Assembly: GCA_964568975.1 (NCBI GenBank)
Contig: CAZMSO010000003.1
Coordinates: 50,572-114,571 of the forward strand
Source: CAZADA01 sp964568975
GTDB lineage: Bacteria > Pseudomonadota > Alphaproteobacteria > Caulobacterales > Maricaulaceae
DNA length: 64,000 nucleotides
Direction of reading: 5' to 3'
The position numbers and the translations under genes are program-made. Below are positions 11,037 to 19,341 of this stretch, in pieces. The first letter of the stretch is position 1. Each line of letters opens with the position of its first letter. Below the pieces are notes generated by a model. The model searched no databases, was not told the DNA's origin, and was given only the letters and a program-made list of their open reading frames with translations.

Positions 11037-11461
11037 ACCCAACGCACCTCGATCCGCGCCTTCCTGGGCACGCCGGTGCGCGACGACGAGGTGCGCGCGC
11101 TCGCCTGATCGCCGCGGTGCAAGGCGCGATTGCGGCCGATCCGTTCGCGGATAAGGGCGTGATCAAGGTCTATCCTCCGGGGCTGTGGGAGCCTGTCCGC
11201 AGCCGGCGCCTGGAGCTCGGCGAAGCGATGGACACTCTGCTCGGGATCGCGCTCGTGGCGCTCGAGCGGGGCCGTGAGACCTGCATGGAGGCGGCTTGGG
11301 CGGTGCGCGCGACGACCGTCTGCGCCTTGTTGGGATTGCCGGAGGGCGAGCGGCTCTAGTGCGGCATGGCCCTCAGCCACGCCGAACCCGACGCAGCGGT
11401 CAACGCCTTGCGGTCGTCGAGGGCGTCCGTCGATGAAATCGCCGCGTTTATCCGTGCGTGA
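11037..11461 (+). pseudogene. Decayed nitroreductase-family gene
   Basis: Fragments of a nitroreductase lie in consecutive order but broken frames. First comes TSIRAFLGTPVRDDEVRAL, the usual N-terminal motif, ending in a stop at 11106-11108. A different frame then encodes KVYPPGLWEPVRSRRLELGEAM, LVALERGRETCMEAAW and VCALLGLPEGERL, a TAG at 11357-11359, and in the same frame CGMALSHAEPDAAVNALRSSR to 11461. The flavin-binding APSG...QPW block and the central RN...FFGAP block are missing, so at least two deletions and one in-frame stop are present. The largest open piece (11117-11359, 80 aa) is not a functional protein. Confidence 0.85.
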
Positions 11462-11534
11462 CGGCGTTCCCGTCGCCTGAGCATCGCGTGCGTGTGATTT
11501 GAGCGGAGGCGCGCGACGGCCTAGCTTTGTCGCT

Positions 11535-12344
11535 ATGAAGCCTGTGATCCAGTTTGGCCTTGTGGCCGCGGCCGCCCTCGCCGCCCTTCCCGCCGCCGCG
11601 CGCGCGCCCGCTGAGGCGCGCGAGAGCGTGGCTGCGCCTGTGATTGTAGAGCTGTTTACGAGCCAAGGCTGCCCGCTGTGCCCTGAGGCGAACGCGCTCC
11701 TGGCCGAGCTCGACGCTGAAGAGGGCGTTCTTGGCTTGTCGCTGTCGGTGAACATTATGGATGCGCTCGGCTGGCGGGACACGCTCGCGCAAGAGCCGTT
11801 GACCGCGCGCCAGGAGGCCTATTGCGACTCCTTGAATGTGCGCTTTGCCTACACGCCTCAGATCGTGGTGGCGGGGCGCGACGATGCGCGGGGCTCGCGG
11901 CCGCGGGCGGTGCGTCGGTTGATCGACCGCCACCAGTCCCAACGCGCAGAGCCGGCGGATGAGGCCCGCGCCGAACCGGCGGTCGCGGTGACCTGGTCCG
12001 ATGGCGGTTTGGAGGTGCGCCTGGCGTCGCCCGCGGCTGGTGACGGCGCTGAAGGCGGCGACGGCGAGGTCTCCGCGCCCGACGCCGAAGCGTTGGATGT
12101 GTGGTTGTTGGCTTACACCCCTGGTGAGCATGTCGTGCAAGTGAAGGGGGGCGACAACGCCGGCAAGCGCATGCGGATCCACAACGCCGTGGTGGACGTC
12201 CAGCATTTGGGCGTGTGGTCTGGCCTCACGACTGCGTTTGAGGCGGACGCGCCGCTGACGCCCGCCGCCGTGGTGCTTGTGCAAGCCGCGGGTCATGGCC
12301 CGATAGTGACGGCGCGCACCGCCTTCGCCCCCGACGCGTCGTAG
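11535..12344 (+). CDS. DUF1223 thioredoxin-fold exported protein
   Basis: Periplasmic protein of the DUF1223 family, 269 residues. A signal peptide (about 1-24) precedes a thioredoxin-like motif ELFTSQGCPLCPEA with Cys46/Cys49 as a CxxC. GWRDTLAQEPLTARQEAYCDSLNVRFAYTPQIVV is the family core. No reaction has been established; a thiol/disulfide role is an inference from the CxxC. The ATG at 11535 removes a 12-residue non-family extension. Confidence 0.88.
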   Translation: MKPVIQFGLVAAAALAALPAAARAPAEARESVAAPVIVELFTSQGCPLCPEANALLAELDAEEGVLGLSLSVNIMDALGWRDTLAQEPLTARQEAYCDSLNVRFAYTPQIVVAGRDDARGSRPRAVRRLIDRHQSQRAEPADEARAEPAVAVTWSDGGLEVRLASPAAGDGAEGGDGEVSAPDAEALDVWLLAYTPGEHVVQVKGGDNAGKRMRIHNAVVDVQHLGVWSGLTTAFEADAPLTPAAVVLVQAAGHGPIVTARTAFAPDAS

Positions 12345-12366
12345 CAGCGGCAGCGGCGAAGTTGAA

Positions 12367-12390
12367 GGCGCGCGCCGCCATGCGCGCGCC
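12367..12390. terminator. GC hairpin between convergent genes
   Basis: A 9-bp perfect stem (GGCGCGCGC / GCGCGCGCC) with a six-base loop sits between the convergent DUF1223 and AEC-transporter genes. There is no T-run, so an intrinsic terminator is only possible. Confidence 0.35.
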
Positions 12391-12399
12391 CGACGGGGG

Positions 12400-13353
12400 T
12401 CAGGCGACGACGCCGATCAGAAGCGACAGCGTCACAAAGCTCAAGGCCGTCGTCGCCACGACCGCGGCCGCCGCCGCCACGTCATCATCCCCATAGGCCG
12501 CCGTTTGCACGAACACATTCACCGCCGTCGGCGCCCCCGCCATAATCACGCCGACCGCAAGCGGAGGCCCCGTCACGCCCAGACCGGACAACAGCGCCCA
12601 AGCGAGCCCAGGAAAGACGGCGAGTTTCAACGCCACAAGCCCCGCCACACGCCGGCCCGCCGCCGTCAACAGCGCGGCCTTGTCCGCCATCAACGCTCCA
12701 AGCGCAAACAGTGCGGCGGGGCTCGCCGCGCCGCCCAACACGTCGGCAGCGCGCATCACCACCGCCGGCGGGCGCAGCCCCAGCGTCACGCACGCCAAAC
12801 CGGCCGCCGCGCCCAACACAATCGGATTGCGCACCACGCCCAGGGCCGCGCGCCGCGCCGCATCGCCCGGCGTCGCGCCATCGCCGCGTCCCGCCAGCAG
12901 CACCGCCACCGCCACCGGCATCAACAGCGCGTTGTCGATCACGAGGACCAAAGCCGCCGGCGCGGCGGCGGCCGGTCCCAACACATCAAGCGTCAACGGC
13001 AAGCCAAGGAAGCTGGTGTTGCCGAGGGTCGCGGCCATCGCCGGCGCGCCGGCGCTGCGCTGCGCCTGAGGCCGGCCCGCGGCCCGCGCGAGCGCCCAGG
13101 CTCCGGTGAAATGGATGAGGCCCGCGGCGGCGTAGCTGAGGGCAAACCGCGCCTCGCCGGCGCGCGCCGCGTCCGTCGGCCCCCCCAAACCGTCGAGGAC
13201 GCTGACAAACAGCAACGCCGGCATGGCCGCGTAAAACACGAACGCGTTGAGCCCTGCGCGCCCATAAGCGTTCACGAGCCGAAAGCCCCCCGCCGCCGCG
13301 CCGACCGCGATCAGCACGAAAAAGGGCGCGACATCTCCAAGGATGGCGATCAT
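12400..13353 (-). CDS. AEC-family (auxin efflux carrier) transporter
   Basis: Inner-membrane permease of the AEC family (PF03547), 317 residues, with about ten hydrophobic segments. Landmarks are GLNAFVFYAAMPALLF near the N-terminus, GNTSFLGLPLTL in the middle, and the C-terminal VIMAGAPTAVNVFVQTAAYG. Bacterial members carry organic acids such as malate or malonate, but the substrate cannot be told here. It is convergent with the DUF1223 gene. Confidence 0.9.
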   Translation of the reverse strand: MIAILGDVAPFFVLIAVGAAAGGFRLVNAYGRAGLNAFVFYAAMPALLFVSVLDGLGGPTDAARAGEARFALSYAAAGLIHFTGAWALARAAGRPQAQRSAGAPAMAATLGNTSFLGLPLTLDVLGPAAAAPAALVLVIDNALLMPVAVAVLLAGRGDGATPGDAARRAALGVVRNPIVLGAAAGLACVTLGLRPPAVVMRAADVLGGAASPAALFALGALMADKAALLTAAGRRVAGLVALKLAVFPGLAWALLSGLGVTGPPLAVGVIMAGAPTAVNVFVQTAAYGDDDVAAAAAVVATTALSFVTLSLLIGVVA

Positions 13354-13677
13354 GCCAGGGCCGACCCTCGCGCTCCGGCGCAGGCGCGCGCCGCTGACTG
13401 TTAGGCGACGACACTGGCTTAGGGCATGTCAGGAAAGGGTGTCGATCGACGTCGCCACATCCCGGGGGGCTGGGGGCTGTCTGGGTCCGGATCCGCGGCC
13501 GCCCGCCGATCGACACTGATACCGTCGCCTGCGGTCGCGGCGGGTTCGGGGCCAAAAATGGATAATTCTGTGTCACAGTGGCACGTGAGCAACGGACTTC
13601 GAACTCCGTCATTGATAAGTTAAAGGTTTGGCCGCACCCTGTGTCGGTCACGGGGCTCGACAATGTGTGGGAGGGCC
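13354..13677. other. Intergenic region, 324 bp
   Basis: No gene seen. The left half is GC-rich; the right part (about 13550-13630) is AT-richer and probably contains the promoter of the DUF2794 gene. An imperfect palindrome lies at 13570-13584. Confidence 0.6.
13570..13584. promoter_or_regulatory. Imperfect palindrome GTGTCACAGTGGCAC
   Basis: Fifteen bases symmetrical about a central A apart from one mismatched pair, in the AT-richer DNA upstream of the DUF2794 gene. Could be an operator; no specific regulator is implied. Confidence 0.25.
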
Positions 13678-14028
13678 ATGACGAGTGCTGAGGACCGCGC
13701 GATAGACGGCGCATCGCCGGCGCGCGGACAGGTGTGGTTCCATCGTCGCGAGCTTGATCGCATTTTAAATGTGTATGGGCGGATGGTCGCGGCCGGCGAA
13801 TGGCGCGATTACGCGATCAACGCACTGCGCGATCGCGCGGTGTTCTCCATTTATCGCCATGCGAGCGAGCGCCCGCTTTATGCGGTGGAAAAGCGTCCGG
13901 CCTTAGCGCGCCGCCAAGGCGCCTACGCCGTGATGACGCAGACGGGCCAAATCCTCAAGCGCGGCCATGACCTCGCCCACGTGCTCAAAGTGTTTGACCG
14001 TAAGCTTTTGAAACTCGTGAAGGGCTGA
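13678..14028 (+). CDS. DUF2794 family protein
   Basis: Conserved alphaproteobacterial protein of unknown function, 116 residues. The family core is intact: FHRRELDRILNVYGRMVAAGEWRDYAI, then AVFSIYRHASERPLYAVEKRP and ILKRGHDLAHVL. An in-frame ATG at 13663 is an alternative start; 13678 is kept because the family begins near the N-terminal acidic stretch. It is followed by a 13-bp stem hairpin at 14056-14096. Confidence 0.88.
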   Translation: MTSAEDRAIDGASPARGQVWFHRRELDRILNVYGRMVAAGEWRDYAINALRDRAVFSIYRHASERPLYAVEKRPALARRQGAYAVMTQTGQILKRGHDLAHVLKVFDRKLLKLVKG

Positions 14029-14055
14029 GCCGGCGAACCGGGGCGCTTCCCGCTG

Positions 14056-14096
14056 ACGCCAGCGCCGCAAGCCGCGGGCCAAGGCGGCGCTGGCGT
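14056..14096 (+). terminator. Hairpin downstream of DUF2794
   Basis: Perfect 13-bp stem ACGCCAGCGCCGC / GCGGCGCTGGCGT with a 15-base loop, 28 bp after the DUF2794 stop. No T-tract follows, so it may be a transcript 3'-end stabiliser rather than a classical terminator. Confidence 0.45.
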
Positions 14097-14101
14097 GAGC
14101 C

Positions 14102-14174
14102 CGATGGCGTCGGAATTCGTGCTGCGCGCTTTCCAGCACGCGGCGCTTCACGACACGAAAGCCCCCAAACGAAA
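14102..14174 (-). other. (see terminator entry 14174-14202)
   Basis: Coordinates here are entered in reverse by mistake; the correct annotation of this hairpin is the next entry. Confidence 0.01.
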
Positions 14175-14202
14175 ACGCCCCGGCCAAGGCGGCCGGGGCG
14201 TT
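14170..14202 (-). terminator. Rho-independent terminator of the Bax-inhibitor-1 gene
   Basis: Perfect 12-bp stem AACGCCCCGGCC / GGCCGGGGCGTT (14174-14185, 14191-14202) with a five-base loop. Read on the minus strand it ends GCGTTTTCG, giving a short U-run, and it lies 23 bp after the stop of the minus-strand gene. Confidence 0.85.
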
Positions 14203-14224
14203 CCTGAGAGGCGTTGCGGACCGG

Positions 14225-14995
14225 TTACTCCCGCGACCCCAAGAGCGACATCAAAATCTGGAAGATGTTGATGAACGCTATGTAGAGGTTAAGCGCACCG
14301 AAATTGGTCATGACCGCCAAGGACCGGCCGTCATTGGCGAAGGCGTAATAGCTTTCTTTCAAGCCCTGGGTTTGCCATGCGATCACACCCGCCATCAGAG
14401 CGAGTACAGCGAGCTGAATACCGAGTTCAAGCAGGCTCGATTGGATGAAGATGTTCATCACCCCGAGCACGATCATGCCGATCATGCCCATAATCAGAAA
14501 CGAGCCGACGCCGGACAAATCCCGCTTGGTGGTGTAGCCCCACAAGGACAAGCCGCCAAAGGCCGCCGCCGTCATCGTGAAGGCTTGCGCGATCGTCGTG
14601 AAGGAGGCCTGCAGCTCGCGGCCGCCATACGTTGTGAGGCCCGCGCCCGTTTGCGCCGCGAACACCCACACGGCCAAGCCCATGCCGATCAGCGTCACCA
14701 CGGACCAATACAGCACCGCGGAGCCCGCCGGCGACGGATTGCGCATGAAAAACATTGAGCCGAACAACAGCGCGATCGGGCCCCACTGCACCACCAGGCG
14801 CAAAGGCGTGCCGAAGACCAGCTGCGTCAGTTCCGGGATCGTGCCGACCGCGTAGGCCAAGACGGCCGACAACAGCAGGCCCAAACCCATTTTGTTGTAC
14901 ACGCCGAGCATGAACGCGCGCAGACCGGCGTCCGCGGCCATGTCCATCGGGCGGGCGACGCCGCTGCGCGCATAGGTTTGATTGAAGTCGTTCAT
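14225..14995 (-). CDS. Bax inhibitor-1/YccA family membrane protein
   Basis: Polytopic inner-membrane protein of the BI-1/YccA/TMBIM family, 256 residues with seven predicted membrane spans. Typical sequences are LRAFMLGVYNKMGLGLLLSAVLAY, FTMTAAAFGGLSLWGYTTKRDLSG and the C-terminal FGALNLYIAFINIFQILMSLLG. Homologues have been linked to calcium leak and to FtsH modulation; the role here is not shown. It is monocistronic, with its own terminator. Confidence 0.95.
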   Translation of the reverse strand: MNDFNQTYARSGVARPMDMAADAGLRAFMLGVYNKMGLGLLLSAVLAYAVGTIPELTQLVFGTPLRLVVQWGPIALLFGSMFFMRNPSPAGSAVLYWSVVTLIGMGLAVWVFAAQTGAGLTTYGGRELQASFTTIAQAFTMTAAAFGGLSLWGYTTKRDLSGVGSFLIMGMIGMIVLGVMNIFIQSSLLELGIQLAVLALMAGVIAWQTQGLKESYYAFANDGRSLAVMTNFGALNLYIAFINIFQILMSLLGSRE

Positions 14996-15210
14996 CGTCC
15001 TCTACCACTGGCTTCCACGGCGTTTCGCCGGACCCTACTAACTTGGAGCGGGCCCCGCAAAACGCAAGACAAAGCGCACGCCGAGCACACCATGTCGCGG
15101 CGGCCTCGGTTGACGCGCGGCGCAGCCGCCGCCTAAGCACCCCTCGCCACGCGCGCCCCCGCTGCGTCCGTCGTCGCGCCGCCCACTCCACGCTTAAAGG
15201 AACTCCGCTG

Positions 15211-16260
15211 ATGGAAAAACGCCGTCTCGGCCGCACCGACATCATGGTCTCCAGCTGCTGCTTAGGCACCATGACCTGGGGCGAGCAAAACACGGAAGCC
15301 GACGCCCACGCCCAAATGGATCTGGCGGTGGAGCGCGGCGTGAATTTCTTCGACACCGCTGAGCTTTATCCCGTGCCAATTCGCGCAGAGACGAGCGGCC
15401 GCACGGAGGCCTACATCGGCAGCTGGTTTAAAGCCTCCGGCAAGCGCGACGCTGTGATTCTCGCCACAAAAGTCGTCGGGCCGACGGAACGGGCGTGGTT
15501 TCGCACGGATGGCCGCCACACCCGCGTCACGCCCGAGCAAATCGATGAAGCGGTGGAGGGCAGCTTGCGCCGCTTGCAAACGGATTACATCGACCTTTAC
15601 CAAATTCACTGGCCCGACCGCGGAGTCCAAGGCTTTGGCTATTTCGCCTTCCGCGATTACACCGCCGCGGACGCCACGCCGTTCGAGGATCAGCTGGAGG
15701 CCCTTGCGCGCCATGTCGACGCAGGCCGCATCCGCGCCATTGGCGTGTCCAACGAAACGCCTTGGGGGGTGATGCAGTTTCTGCAGCTGGCGCAGGCGCG
15801 CGGCTGGCCGCGCATCGCCTCGATCCAAAACGCCTATCATTTGAACAATCGCGTGTTTGAATACGGGTTGGCGGAGACAGCGCTGCGTGAAGACGTCGGC
15901 TTGCTCGCGTATTCCCCGCTCGCTATGGGCTATTTGACGGGCAAGTACCGCGACGGCGCTGTGCCGCCGGGCTCGCGCAAAGACAAGTTCAGCGGCTTTC
16001 TTCAACGGTATGAGCGCGCGCCCGACGCCATCGCCTGCTATGACGCTTATCTCGACATCGCCGCCGAGCATGGCTGGGATCCCGCCCAAATGGCGCTGCG
16101 GTTTTGCGACACGCGCGCCTTTTGCACCGCCACGATTATCGGCGCGACAACCCTGGAGCAGCTCGCCCACAACATCGACGCTTTCGCGCTGGAGTGGCCG
16201 GACGCCCTTGAGCACGCCGTCAACGCCCAGCACGCGCGCACCCGCTCGCCAGCTCCGTGA
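15211..16260 (+). CDS. Aldo/keto reductase, Tas-like
   Basis: NADP(H)-dependent oxidoreductase of the AKR superfamily, 349 residues, closest in pattern to Tas/NADP(H)-dependent aldo-keto reductase. The catalytic tetrad region is visible: FFDTAELYP (Asp, Tyr), ILATKVVG (Lys) and YQIHWPDR (His). TIIGATTLEQLAHNI is the C-terminal cofactor segment. The ATG at 15211 has AAAGGAACT upstream; the frame opens further to 15043 without family similarity. The physiological substrate is unknown. thpR follows after 45 bp. Confidence 0.93.
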   Translation: MEKRRLGRTDIMVSSCCLGTMTWGEQNTEADAHAQMDLAVERGVNFFDTAELYPVPIRAETSGRTEAYIGSWFKASGKRDAVILATKVVGPTERAWFRTDGRHTRVTPEQIDEAVEGSLRRLQTDYIDLYQIHWPDRGVQGFGYFAFRDYTAADATPFEDQLEALARHVDAGRIRAIGVSNETPWGVMQFLQLAQARGWPRIASIQNAYHLNNRVFEYGLAETALREDVGLLAYSPLAMGYLTGKYRDGAVPPGSRKDKFSGFLQRYERAPDAIACYDAYLDIAAEHGWDPAQMALRFCDTRAFCTATIIGATTLEQLAHNIDAFALEWPDALEHAVNAQHARTRSPAP

Positions 16261-16305
16261 TGACGACCGCGCGTCCTCTGCGCCGCCTTAGGGACTGCTC
16301 GTCTT

Positions 16306-16842
16306 ATGAGCTTACGCCTCTTCGCCGCGATCCCTCTGCCCGACGATCTCCGCGCGCGCTTGCGTCCGCTGCAGCGCGGCGTCAGCGGCGCGGCGTGGCG
16401 GCCGCCGGAGAATTTCCATCTGACGCTGCGGTTTTTTGGCGAGGTGACTGAGGATCTGGCCGCCGCCCTTGACGATGAGCTCGCCCGGGTGCGCGGCCAG
16501 CCATTCGACGTCACCCTGTGCGGCGCGGGGTGGTTCGGCGGCGCGCGGCCGAGCGCGCTGTGGGTCGGCGTTGCGCCGAGCGCCCCGCTCACCACCCTCG
16601 CCGGGCGCTGCGAACGCGCGGCGCGACGCGCCGGCCTGGCGCCAGAATCGCGCAAATTCACGCCCCATGTGACGCTCGCTTATTGCCATGGAACAGCGCC
16701 GCCGGACGCCGCGCGTTTTGTCGAGCGCCTCGCGCGGTTCAAGGCCGACGCCATGACTGTCGATCGGTTTCATTTGTATTCCAGCTGGATGGGCAAAGGC
16801 CCGAGCCGGTATGTCGCGGAGGCGGAGTACCCGTTGGTGTAA
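16306..16842 (+). CDS. thpR: RNA 2',3'-cyclic phosphodiesterase ThpR (2H family)
   Basis: 2H-superfamily phosphoesterase (formerly LigT), 178 residues, acting on 2',3'-cyclic RNA ends. The two catalytic HxTx motifs are present as HLTL (NFHLTLRFFG) and HVTL (FTPHVTLAY). The N-terminal LRLFAAIPLP and C-terminal FHLYSSWMGKGPSRY are standard. Probably co-transcribed with the upstream aldo/keto reductase. Confidence 0.93.
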   Translation: MSLRLFAAIPLPDDLRARLRPLQRGVSGAAWRPPENFHLTLRFFGEVTEDLAAALDDELARVRGQPFDVTLCGAGWFGGARPSALWVGVAPSAPLTTLAGRCERAARRAGLAPESRKFTPHVTLAYCHGTAPPDAARFVERLARFKADAMTVDRFHLYSSWMGKGPSRYVAEAEYPLV

Positions 16843-16894
16843 ACGCGGACTGGGCTGTCAAAGCGCCGACCGCCTCGCGACCTTCGCTTTTGCC

Positions 16895-17132
16895 GGAAGA
16901 TGACATCAATTTGTCACAAAACTGCACTTTGTAAGCCCTTTTCTAGAAAAACCTAATCTTCCTGATATTCTTTATTAACAATTCTGTCACATGGTCGGAG
17001 TGCTTGCACGCGCGATAGGGAGCGCGTAATGTCCGGCGTCCGAGGGGTGAAGCGCCGGCGCCCGACGCTGGGCGGCGCTGCGCGATGCTGTGTCGCCGCT
17101 GAGGAACAACCTTTCGATCGTGGGGTGTTGCT
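16895..17132 (+). promoter_or_regulatory. AT-rich promoter region and long leader of the 482-aa gene
   Basis: Bases 16895-16995 are sharply AT-richer than their surroundings, with runs such as TTTGTCACAAAAC, TTTTCTAGAAAAACC and TTCTTTATTAACAATTCTG. This is the best visible promoter-like DNA in the window. About 130 bp of GC-rich, potentially structured leader lies between it and the ATG at 17133. No individual -35/-10 pair is clear enough to assign. Confidence 0.45.
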
Positions 17133-18581
17133 ATGGCTACTGAAAAGCTAATCTTCCTTCAGCTCAACGAGCTGAATTTCCCGTACATCGACGAGTATAT
17201 TGCGGCGGGTAAACTGCCGAATTTCGCGCGGTTGTTCTCTGAACATGGCTATGTCGAGACGACCTCCGAGACAGAGCATGAACTCGCAAACCCGTGGATC
17301 CAATGGCCGACCGTGCACACCGGCATGGATTACGCGGATCATAAAGTGTTCCGCCTTGGTGACATGGTCTACACTGACCATCGTCAAATCTATGACCTTG
17401 TCGAAGATGCCGGGTACTCGGTCGCGGCGATGTTGGCCTTCAACTCGAAGAACACCACGAAAAACGCGGCGTTCTGGGTTCCTGATCCGTGGACAGACAC
17501 GCGCGTTGATGCGCCCGCCAGCGTCCAAATGATCAATGACGCGCTCAAGCAAGCCACCGACGACTACGCCAGCGGCAAACTCTCCATCAGCTCATTGATG
17601 AAAGTCGCCTTCGGCGGCGCGCGCAATCTGAGTTGGAAAGAGCTGCCTGAGTATCTGCGCGGCACCACCGGGTATGCTCTGAAAGGGCATAAGTGGATGC
17701 GTGCGATTGTGGCGGATCGTTTGTTGGCGGACTCCTTCATCACGCAAGTGCGCCGCTCTAAGCCGGACTTCTCCACCATTTTCCTCAATGGCGGCGCGCA
17801 TTTGCAGCATCACTACCTGTTCTCGTCGCTCGCCTATCACGGCGACAAGAAAAACCCGACCTGGCATGTGCCGGAAGGGGAAGATCCGCTTTATGACATC
17901 TTGAAAACTTATGATGCCGTGCTGGCGGATGTGGAGCGTTTGGCCACCGATATTGGTGCGCGCATCATTGTCGCGACGGGGCTCCATCAAGACCCCCATG
18001 AGCGTGAGACCTGGTACTATCGTTTGGACGACCAAGCACCGTTCATGAAGAAGATGGGCATCGAGTTCAAAGACACCTACCGCCTTATGACGGAAGATTT
18101 TGTCCTGGTGTTTGAGAATGAAGAAGAAGCGCGTCGCGGCGAGGAAATGGTCCTGAGCATTGAAGCCATCGACGCGCCGGACATTTTCTATGTTGAGACC
18201 GCGGACCGCGCCGTGCGCACCATGAACCGTGGGCCGCAAGTGTTTTACACGGAAAACCGCGGCGACACGATTTATGTCCAGCTGAAGCCGGTGGCGCGCC
18301 CGATCCCGGAAAACCTCGCGGTGCGGCGCGGTAATCTGATCGAGGAGAACTTTGGTCAACTGGTGGAGATGGCGCAGTATAAAAACACGCATCACCACCC
18401 GATTGGCTATTACTCCGACTACAGGCTCCGCAAAGGGGAGCTGCCGGCGCAATTCCCGCTGCGCGACATCTTTAGCCTGATCCTTGATCACTTCGGCATC
18501 GCTCACCCGAATGTCGAGAAGATGGATCGCGCTCTCTATAGCGCGTTGCACCGCCAAGGCGCGGCGGTCGCAGCGGAGTAA
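17133..18581 (+). CDS. Alkaline-phosphatase-superfamily hypothetical protein
   Basis: A 482-residue cytoplasmic protein with no signal peptide. LIFLQLNELNFPYIDEYIAAGKLPNFARL matches the first strand and helix of type I phosphodiesterase/alkaline phosphatase folds, and WPTVHTGMDYADH looks like the nucleophile region (Thr). The usual early aspartate ligand is replaced (LNELN), and the late metal site appears as TGLHQDPHE instead of SDHG, so catalysis cannot be assumed. Base composition is visibly less GC-rich than the neighbours. Such proteins occur near surface-polysaccharide loci, but here it stands alone with its own promoter and terminator. Confidence 0.72.
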   Translation: MATEKLIFLQLNELNFPYIDEYIAAGKLPNFARLFSEHGYVETTSETEHELANPWIQWPTVHTGMDYADHKVFRLGDMVYTDHRQIYDLVEDAGYSVAAMLAFNSKNTTKNAAFWVPDPWTDTRVDAPASVQMINDALKQATDDYASGKLSISSLMKVAFGGARNLSWKELPEYLRGTTGYALKGHKWMRAIVADRLLADSFITQVRRSKPDFSTIFLNGGAHLQHHYLFSSLAYHGDKKNPTWHVPEGEDPLYDILKTYDAVLADVERLATDIGARIIVATGLHQDPHERETWYYRLDDQAPFMKKMGIEFKDTYRLMTEDFVLVFENEEEARRGEEMVLSIEAIDAPDIFYVETADRAVRTMNRGPQVFYTENRGDTIYVQLKPVARPIPENLAVRRGNLIEENFGQLVEMAQYKNTHHHPIGYYSDYRLRKGELPAQFPLRDIFSLILDHFGIAHPNVEKMDRALYSALHRQGAAVAAE

Positions 18582-18612
18582 TCCGCCACCTGCGTGTTGG
18601 CGCGACACCACG

Positions 18613-18639
18613 AGGCCCTCCGCCGAGCGGAGGGCCTTT
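18613..18639 (+). terminator. Rho-independent terminator
   Basis: Eleven-bp perfect stem (AGGCCCTCCGC / GCGGAGGGCCT) with a three-base loop, followed by TT. It lies 32 bp after the stop of the alkaline-phosphatase-like gene and may also serve the converging minus-strand phosphatase gene. Confidence 0.85.
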
Positions 18640-18690
18640 GTCGTCGCGGCGGCGCCCCACGCGCCAGCGCAGCGCCGCATCCATCGTGGA

Positions 18691-19167
18691 TTAGGAGGCT
18701 GTCTTCGCGCCCAGGGCCGCAATCAGGCCGTCGCTCGCGGCCTCCACCAAATCAAGCACCAACTCAAACCCATCCGGCCCGGCGTAATAGGGATCAGGCA
18801 CCTCCGCGGCGCCGGTCTGGGGCGCATAACGCATCAACAGCTCCGGCCGCGCGGCGCCCACACGCCATGCGGGACGCAAAGGGTCCAGGGCGTCCATGTT
18901 CGAGGCGTCCATCGCCAGAATGTGGTCGAACGCCACAAAATCATCAGCAGTGACTTCCCGCGCCCGTAACCGGGCGAGGTCATAGCCGCGCAACGCCGCG
19001 TGCTCGATCGCGCGCGAATCCGGGGGCATGCCTGCATGCCATCCGCCCGTGCCGGCGCTGTCGGCGCGCACCGTCAGGCCGGCGGCCTCAGCGCGCGCGC
19101 GAAACACCGCCTCCGCCGTCGGCGACCGACAGATGTTGCCTAAGCACACAAACAAAACGCGTTGCAT
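18691..19167 (-). CDS. Low-molecular-weight protein-tyrosine phosphatase
   Basis: LMW-PTP, 158 residues. The active-site loop VCLGNICRS holds Cys8 and Arg14 (CX5R), and the catalytic aspartate is in PDPYYAG near the C-terminus. The ATG at 19167 is preceded by TTGGAGGCGGG and places the P-loop at its canonical position; the longer frame adds only MLAVGGG. Bacterial members either dephosphorylate BY-kinases or act more generally; no kinase is nearby. Confidence 0.95.
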   Translation of the reverse strand: MQRVLFVCLGNICRSPTAEAVFRARAEAAGLTVRADSAGTGGWHAGMPPDSRAIEHAALRGYDLARLRAREVTADDFVAFDHILAMDASNMDALDPLRPAWRVGAARPELLMRYAPQTGAAEVPDPYYAGPDGFELVLDLVEAASDGLIAALGAKTAS

Positions 19168-19341
19168 CCCGCCTCCAACCGCCAACACCTGCGCGCCCCG
19201 GTCTCACACGCAGCGCGCGGCGTCCAGCCTCCCGCGACGCGTGCGTGCAATCGCCGCGACGGGTTCAGCGCGCTGCGGCGTTTGAGCGTTGGGCTGAAAC
19301 CACACACACCGGCCGCGCGCGTCGCCGCCAGGGGGAGATCA

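Noticed and set aside
11117..11359. 80-aa ORF as an intact gene
   Set aside because: It is the middle part of the nitroreductase pseudogene and lacks the flavin-binding regions.
14102..14174. Feature entry with reversed coordinates (14174 to 14102)
   Set aside because: Entered in error; the correct terminator is at 14170-14202 and the erroneous line has confidence 0.01.
13903..14187. Minus-strand 94-aa ORF over DUF2794
   Set aside because: It is antisense to the conserved DUF2794 core and runs through the terminator hairpin.
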